A stretch of DNA of 64,000 nucleotides from positions 372,001 through 436,000 of the forward strand of contig NZ_CP026378.1 in assembly GCF_002953215.1 (NCBI RefSeq). The letters are read 5' to 3'. The notes under the pieces are model-generated. The model did no database searches. It was given only the letters and a program-made list of their open reading frames with translations, and was not told where the DNA came from. The DNA comes from Mixta calida. Its GTDB lineage: Bacteria > Pseudomonadota > Gammaproteobacteria > Enterobacterales > Enterobacteriaceae. The position numbers and the translations under genes are program-made. Below, one piece after another: positions 60,533 through 64,000 of the stretch. How positions within the stretch are numbered: position 1 is the first letter of the stretch; each line of letters opens with the position of its first letter.

Positions 60533-60557
60533 AAGATGGCAACCTGGTTGCCATCTT
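60533..60557 (+). promoter_or_regulatory. Perfect hairpin between damX and dam
   Basis: AAGATGGCAAC (60533-60543) and GTTGCCATCTT (60547-60557) form an eleven-base-pair stem with loop CTG. Only two more T-rich positions follow, so it is at best a weak terminator and could be an mRNA processing or stability element in the superoperon. Confidence 0.5.
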
Positions 60558-60638
60558 TGCTGTCAGAAGGATTCATAAGCGCAGATATGCTGTCGCTATA
60601 GCCACAGCCAGATGAACAGAAGTAACCAAAACGACGGC

Positions 60639-61451
60639 ATGAAAAAACATCGCGCTTTCCTGAAATGGGCGGGCGGCAAATATCCGCTGTTAGAGGATAT
60701 TCGTCGTCATTTGCCGCAAGGCGACTGTCTGGTCGAGCCTTTTGTCGGCGCTGGCTCGGTGTTTCTTAACACCGATTATCCGCGCTATGTGCTGGCAGAC
60801 ATCAATAACGATCTGATCAGCCTGTATAACATCGTTAAAGGGCGCACCGCCGAGTTCGTCGATGACGCGCGCCAGCTTTTTACGCCGCGCAGCAACGAGG
60901 CGGACGCTTACTACACGCACCGCAGCGAGTTTAATGCCAGTAGCGATGCTTATCAGCGCGCGCTGCTGTTTCTCTATCTCAATCGCCACGGCTATAACGG
61001 CCTGTGTCGTTACAACCTGCGCGGCGAGTTCAACGTGCCTTTTGGCCGCTACCGCAAGCCCTATTTTCCAGAGGAAGAGCTCTACGGCTTCGCTGAGCGC
61101 GCGCAAAAAGCTACCTTTGTCTGTGAATCGTACGATGTTACCCTGAGCAAGGCGCAGGCGGGATCGGTGGTCTATTGCGATCCGCCCTATGCGCCGCTGT
61201 CGACGACGGCAAATTTTACCGCCTACCATACCAACAGCTTCAGCCTGCGCGAGCAGCAGCATCTCGCGGAGCTGGCGGTCAAACTGGCGCAGGAGAGCTG
61301 CATTCCGGTGCTGATTTCCAATCACGATACCGAGCTGACGCGGCTCTGGTACCAGGAGGCGGCGCTGCATGTGGTTAAAGCACGCCGCTCAATCAGCAGA
61401 AGCATGAGTGGTCGCACCAAAGTAGACGAGCTGCTGGCGCTGTTTAGCTAG
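60639..61451 (+). CDS. dam: DNA adenine methyltransferase Dam
   Basis: Methylates adenine in GATC and guides mismatch repair, replication timing and gene control. From the ATG at 60639 it has 270 residues (E. coli 278). FLKWAGGKYPLL and PFVGAGSVFLN form the AdoMet site, and the catalytic motif is CDPPYAPLS. The ATG at 60612 would add nine residues (MNRSNQNDG); neither start has a clear ribosome-binding site, and 60639 matches the E. coli N-terminus MKKNRAF. The C-terminal tail is shorter than in E. coli. Confidence 0.95.
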   Translation: MKKHRAFLKWAGGKYPLLEDIRRHLPQGDCLVEPFVGAGSVFLNTDYPRYVLADINNDLISLYNIVKGRTAEFVDDARQLFTPRSNEADAYYTHRSEFNASSDAYQRALLFLYLNRHGYNGLCRYNLRGEFNVPFGRYRKPYFPEEELYGFAERAQKATFVCESYDVTLSKAQAGSVVYCDPPYAPLSTTANFTAYHTNSFSLREQQHLAELAVKLAQESCIPVLISNHDTELTRLWYQEAALHVVKARRSISRSMSGRTKVDELLALFS

Positions 61452-61517
61452 CCGGTTTCGTCCGCGACCAGCGCAATCTGTCAGTAGTGTTACTGGCGCA
61501 TACAGTGGGAGATACGG

Positions 61518-62204
61518 ATGAAACGATTTTTGCTGGCCCCTTCAATTCTCGCAGCGGATTTTGCCCGCCTGGGCGAAGACGCCGCGAAAGCGCTGGCTGC
61601 GGGCGGCGACGTGGTGCATTTCGACGTGATGGATAACCATTATGTGCCCAACCTGACGATGGGGCCGATGGTGTTGAAAGCGCTGCGCGACTATGGCATT
61701 ACCGCGCCGATTGACGTGCACCTGATGGTGAAGCCGGTCGACAGCCTGATCCCTCAGTTCGCCGAAGCGGGCGCCAGTTATATTACGTTTCACCCGGAAG
61801 CCAGCGAGCATATCGACCGCAGCCTGCAGCTGATCAAAGAGCACGGCTGTAAGGCGGGGCTGGTGTTCAATCCGGCTACGCCGCTGAGCTACCTGGACTA
61901 TGTGATGGACAAGCTGGACATCATCCTGATTATGTCGGTCAATCCTGGCTTCGGCGGTCAGTCTTTTATTCCTGGCACGCTGGACAAGCTGCGCGAGGCG
62001 CGCAAGCGCATTGACGAGAGCGGCTACGATATCCGTCTTGAAGTGGACGGCGGCGTGAAGGTGGAGAACATCGCAGAAATCGCGGCGGCGGGCGCGGATA
62101 TGTTCGTCGCTGGCTCGGCGATTTTTGGCCAGCCCGACTACAAGGAAGTGATCGACGCGATGCGCAATGAACTGGAGAAGAGTCGTCATGGCGCGTTTCA
62201 CTGA
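61518..62204 (+). CDS. rpe: Ribulose-phosphate 3-epimerase
   Basis: Interconverts ribulose 5-phosphate and xylulose 5-phosphate in the pentose phosphate pathway. It has 228 residues (E. coli 225). Motifs are [41 protein letters not shown] and LEVDGGV, with metal-binding His and Asp residues. The ATG is preceded by GGGAG. It overlaps gph by 17 bases. Confidence 0.97.
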   Translation: MKRFLLAPSILAADFARLGEDAAKALAAGGDVVHFDVMDNHYVPNLTMGPMVLKALRDYGITAPIDVHLMVKPVDSLIPQFAEAGASYITFHPEASEHIDRSLQLIKEHGCKAGLVFNPATPLSYLDYVMDKLDIILIMSVNPGFGGQSFIPGTLDKLREARKRIDESGYDIRLEVDGGVKVENIAEIAAAGADMFVAGSAIFGQPDYKEVIDAMRNELEKSRHGAFH

Positions 62205-62865
62205 TATTCGTGCGCTGGCGTTCGATCTTGACGGTACGCTGGTGGACAGCGTGCCTGGCCTTGCCGATGCGATCGACCTGGCGCTTAATGCCCTGCAATT
62301 GCCCGCTGCGGGCGCGGCGCGGGTAGCGACCTGGATCGGCAACGGCGCCGATGTGATGGTCGAACGCGCGCTGTGCTGGGCACAACAGCGCCAGCCCGAC
62401 GCCGAACTGCTGCGCGAAGCCAGAGCGCTGTTCGATAAATATTATGCCGACACGGCGGAAGCGGGCACCACGCTGTTTCCGCATGTGGCGCAAACGCTGG
62501 AGAAGTTGGCCGCCGCGAAGCTGCCGCTGGCGCTGGTGACCAATAAGCCGACGCCCTTCGTGGCGCCGCTGCTGCGCTCGCTCGGCATAGAACACTGCTT
62601 CTCTCTGGTGATCGGCGGTGATGACGTGGCGGCGAAAAAACCGCATCCGGCGCCGCTGTTTTTAGTATTAGGCAAGTTTGGCCTGCTGCCACAGGAGTTG
62701 CTGTTTGTCGGCGATTCCAGTAATGATATTCTGGCGGCAAAAGCGGCTGGCTGCCCCTGCGTGGGCATGTCGTTCGGCTATAACTACGGCGAGCCTATCG
62801 CCACCAGCGAACCGGATCTGGTTCTGGACGATTTCAACGATCTTATGCCCGCTTTGGGGCGGTAA
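62188..62865 (+). CDS. gph: Phosphoglycolate phosphatase
   Basis: HAD phosphatase that removes 2-phosphoglycolate formed in DNA repair and oxygenase side reactions. It has 225 residues (E. coli 252), the difference being a missing insertion in the cap region after about residue 70. HAD motif [11 protein letters not shown], motif II LVTNKP and motif [13 protein letters not shown]...[12 protein letters not shown] are present. The ATG at 62188 lies within the rpe end, suggesting coupled translation. Confidence 0.95.
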   Translation: MARFTDIRALAFDLDGTLVDSVPGLADAIDLALNALQLPAAGAARVATWIGNGADVMVERALCWAQQRQPDAELLREARALFDKYYADTAEAGTTLFPHVAQTLEKLAAAKLPLALVTNKPTPFVAPLLRSLGIEHCFSLVIGGDDVAAKKPHPAPLFLVLGKFGLLPQELLFVGDSSNDILAAKAAGCPCVGMSFGYNYGEPIATSEPDLVLDDFNDLMPALGR

Positions 62866-62883
62866 TTATCAGGATGTAAAAGC

Positions 62884-63888
62884 ATGAGCAAACCCATCGT
62901 ATTTAGCGGCGCACAGCCCTCCGGCGAACTGACCATTGGTAACTACATGGGAGCTATGCGTCAGTGGGTCCAGATGCAGGACGATTATCACTGCATTTAC
63001 TGTATCGTCGATCTGCACGCAATTACCGTTCGTCAGGATCCCGCCGCGTTGCGCAAAGCCACGCTGGATACGCTGGCGCTCTATCTGGCGTGCGGCATTG
63101 ACCCGCAGAAAAGCACCATTTTCGTACAGTCGCACGTGCCGGAGCATACGCAGCTGAGCTGGGTGCTGAACTGCTACGCCTATTTCGGCGAACTGAGCCG
63201 CATGACCCAGTTCAAAGATAAATCCGCCCGCTATGCAGAGAACATCAACGCCGGCCTGTTTGATTATCCGGTGCTGATGGCGGCGGATATTCTGCTTTAT
63301 CAAACCAACCAGGTGCCGGTCGGCGAAGATCAGAAACAGCATCTGGAGCTGAGCCGCGATATCGCCCAACGCTTCAACGCCATCTATGGCGAGGTGTTCA
63401 AGGTGCCGGAGCCGTTTATTCCGAAATCGGGCGCGCGCGTGATGTCGCTGCTGGAGCCGACGAAGAAGATGTCCAAGTCGGACGATAACCGCAACAACGT
63501 GATCGGCCTGCTGGAAGATCCGAAAGCGGTGGTGAAGAAGATCAAGCGCGCGGTAACCGACTCCGACGAGCCGCCGGTGGTGCGTTACGACGTGCAGAAT
63601 AAGGCGGGCGTTTCTAACCTGCTGGATATTCTCTCCGCCATTTCCGGTAAAAGCATCAGCCAGCTGGAGCAGGAGTTCGAAGGGAAAATGTACGGCCACC
63701 TGAAAGGCGAAGTGGCCGAGGCGGTCTCCGGCATGCTGAGCGAGCTGCAGACGCGCTATCAGCGTTACCGCGAAGATGAGGCTTTCCTGCAGCAGGTGAT
63801 GCGTGACGGCGCGGCGAAAGCGCGCGCGCATGCGCAGGAAACGCTAAAGAAAGTCTACGAGGCGGTAGGCTTCGTCGCGCAGCCGTAA
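62884..63888 (+). CDS. trpS: Tryptophanyl-tRNA synthetase
   Basis: Charges tRNA-Trp. It has 334 residues, identical in length to E. coli. The HIGH-like motif is TIGN in [13 protein letters not shown], and the KMSKS motif is KKMSKSDDN. It is 18 bases after gph, ends the superoperon and has a strong terminator. AGGA precedes the ATG. Confidence 0.98.
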   Translation: MSKPIVFSGAQPSGELTIGNYMGAMRQWVQMQDDYHCIYCIVDLHAITVRQDPAALRKATLDTLALYLACGIDPQKSTIFVQSHVPEHTQLSWVLNCYAYFGELSRMTQFKDKSARYAENINAGLFDYPVLMAADILLYQTNQVPVGEDQKQHLELSRDIAQRFNAIYGEVFKVPEPFIPKSGARVMSLLEPTKKMSKSDDNRNNVIGLLEDPKAVVKKIKRAVTDSDEPPVVRYDVQNKAGVSNLLDILSAISGKSISQLEQEFEGKMYGHLKGEVAEAVSGMLSELQTRYQRYREDEAFLQQVMRDGAAKARAHAQETLKKVYEAVGFVAQP

Positions 63889-63938
63889 GCGACGCAGGGC
63901 GGCCAGGCCGCTGCGTCCTGATAGCTGTTTCGCATAAC

Positions 63939-63967
63939 AAAAGGGCGCCTTAGCGGCGCCCTTTTTT
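63939..63967 (+). terminator. trpS terminator
   Basis: AAAAGGGCGCC (63939-63949) / GGCGCCCTTTT (63955-63965) with loop TTAGC is followed by further T. Confidence 0.9.
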
Positions 63968-64000
63968 ATCGTCTGCGTTGAGGTTAAAACCAGCGCAGCG

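Overview
The window is a stretch of enterobacterial chromosome. Nearly every gene has a close Escherichia coli counterpart in the same order: ggt, yhhY, ryhB, yhhW, gntRKU, yhgN, asd, glgBXCAP, glpD/glpEGR, malT/malPQ, nfuA, gntX, bioH, feoAB, tex, greB, ompR-envZ, pckA, igaA-yrfG-hslR-hslO, nudE, mrcA, hofMNOPQ, aroK-aroB-damX-dam-rpe-gph-trpS. The GC-rich coding style, the loss of yhhX, gntT and feoC relative to E. coli K-12, the shortened DamX and Gph, and a lone glucosylglycerate-phosphorylase-like gene point to the Erwiniaceae (Pantoea, Mixta or Erwinia type). That placement is an inference; no rRNA or tRNA is present to confirm it.

Bases 1-8200: gamma-glutamyltranspeptidase, an amino-acid N-acetyltransferase, a decayed Phd/VapC toxin-antitoxin remnant, the iron-stress small RNA RyhB with a Fur box on its promoter, pirin YhhW, the GntR regulator with gluconate kinase and permease behind a GntR operator, and YhgN. 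Bases 8200-19100: asd, then glycogen branching enzyme, debranching enzyme, ADP-glucose pyrophosphorylase, synthase and phosphorylase in one operon. Bases 19100-23000: aerobic glycerol-3-phosphate metabolism with GlpR operators. Bases 22975-30870: the maltose regulator MalT and the divergent malPQ operon, whose leader carries an ERIC repeat.

Bases 30900-38000: iron-sulphur and iron genes (nfuA under an IscR type-1 site, feoAB under a Fur box), gntX, bioH, a small exported DUF1471 protein and the GH13_18 phosphorylase. Bases 38000-46000: tex (frameshifted), greB, a small unlisted exported-protein gene, ompR-envZ and pckA. Bases 46000-57400: Hsp33/Hsp15 and the Rcs-restraining protein IgaA, nudE, PBP1a (frameshifted) and the complete hofMNOPQ set for DNA uptake as a nutrient. 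Bases 57750-63970: the aroK to trpS superoperon.

Together these genes link storage-glucan turnover, glycerol and maltose use, gluconate use and gluconeogenesis with iron homeostasis and envelope control. I found no mobile element with a transposase, no phage, no CRISPR array and no convincing new multi-gene system. The most useful second-look items are the two C-run frameshifts (tex, mrcA), the 43-residue exported-protein gene before ompR, the ERIC element between the MalT boxes and malP, the GGA-loop hairpin before glgA, the orphan phosphorylase and the toxin-antitoxin remnant beside ryhB.
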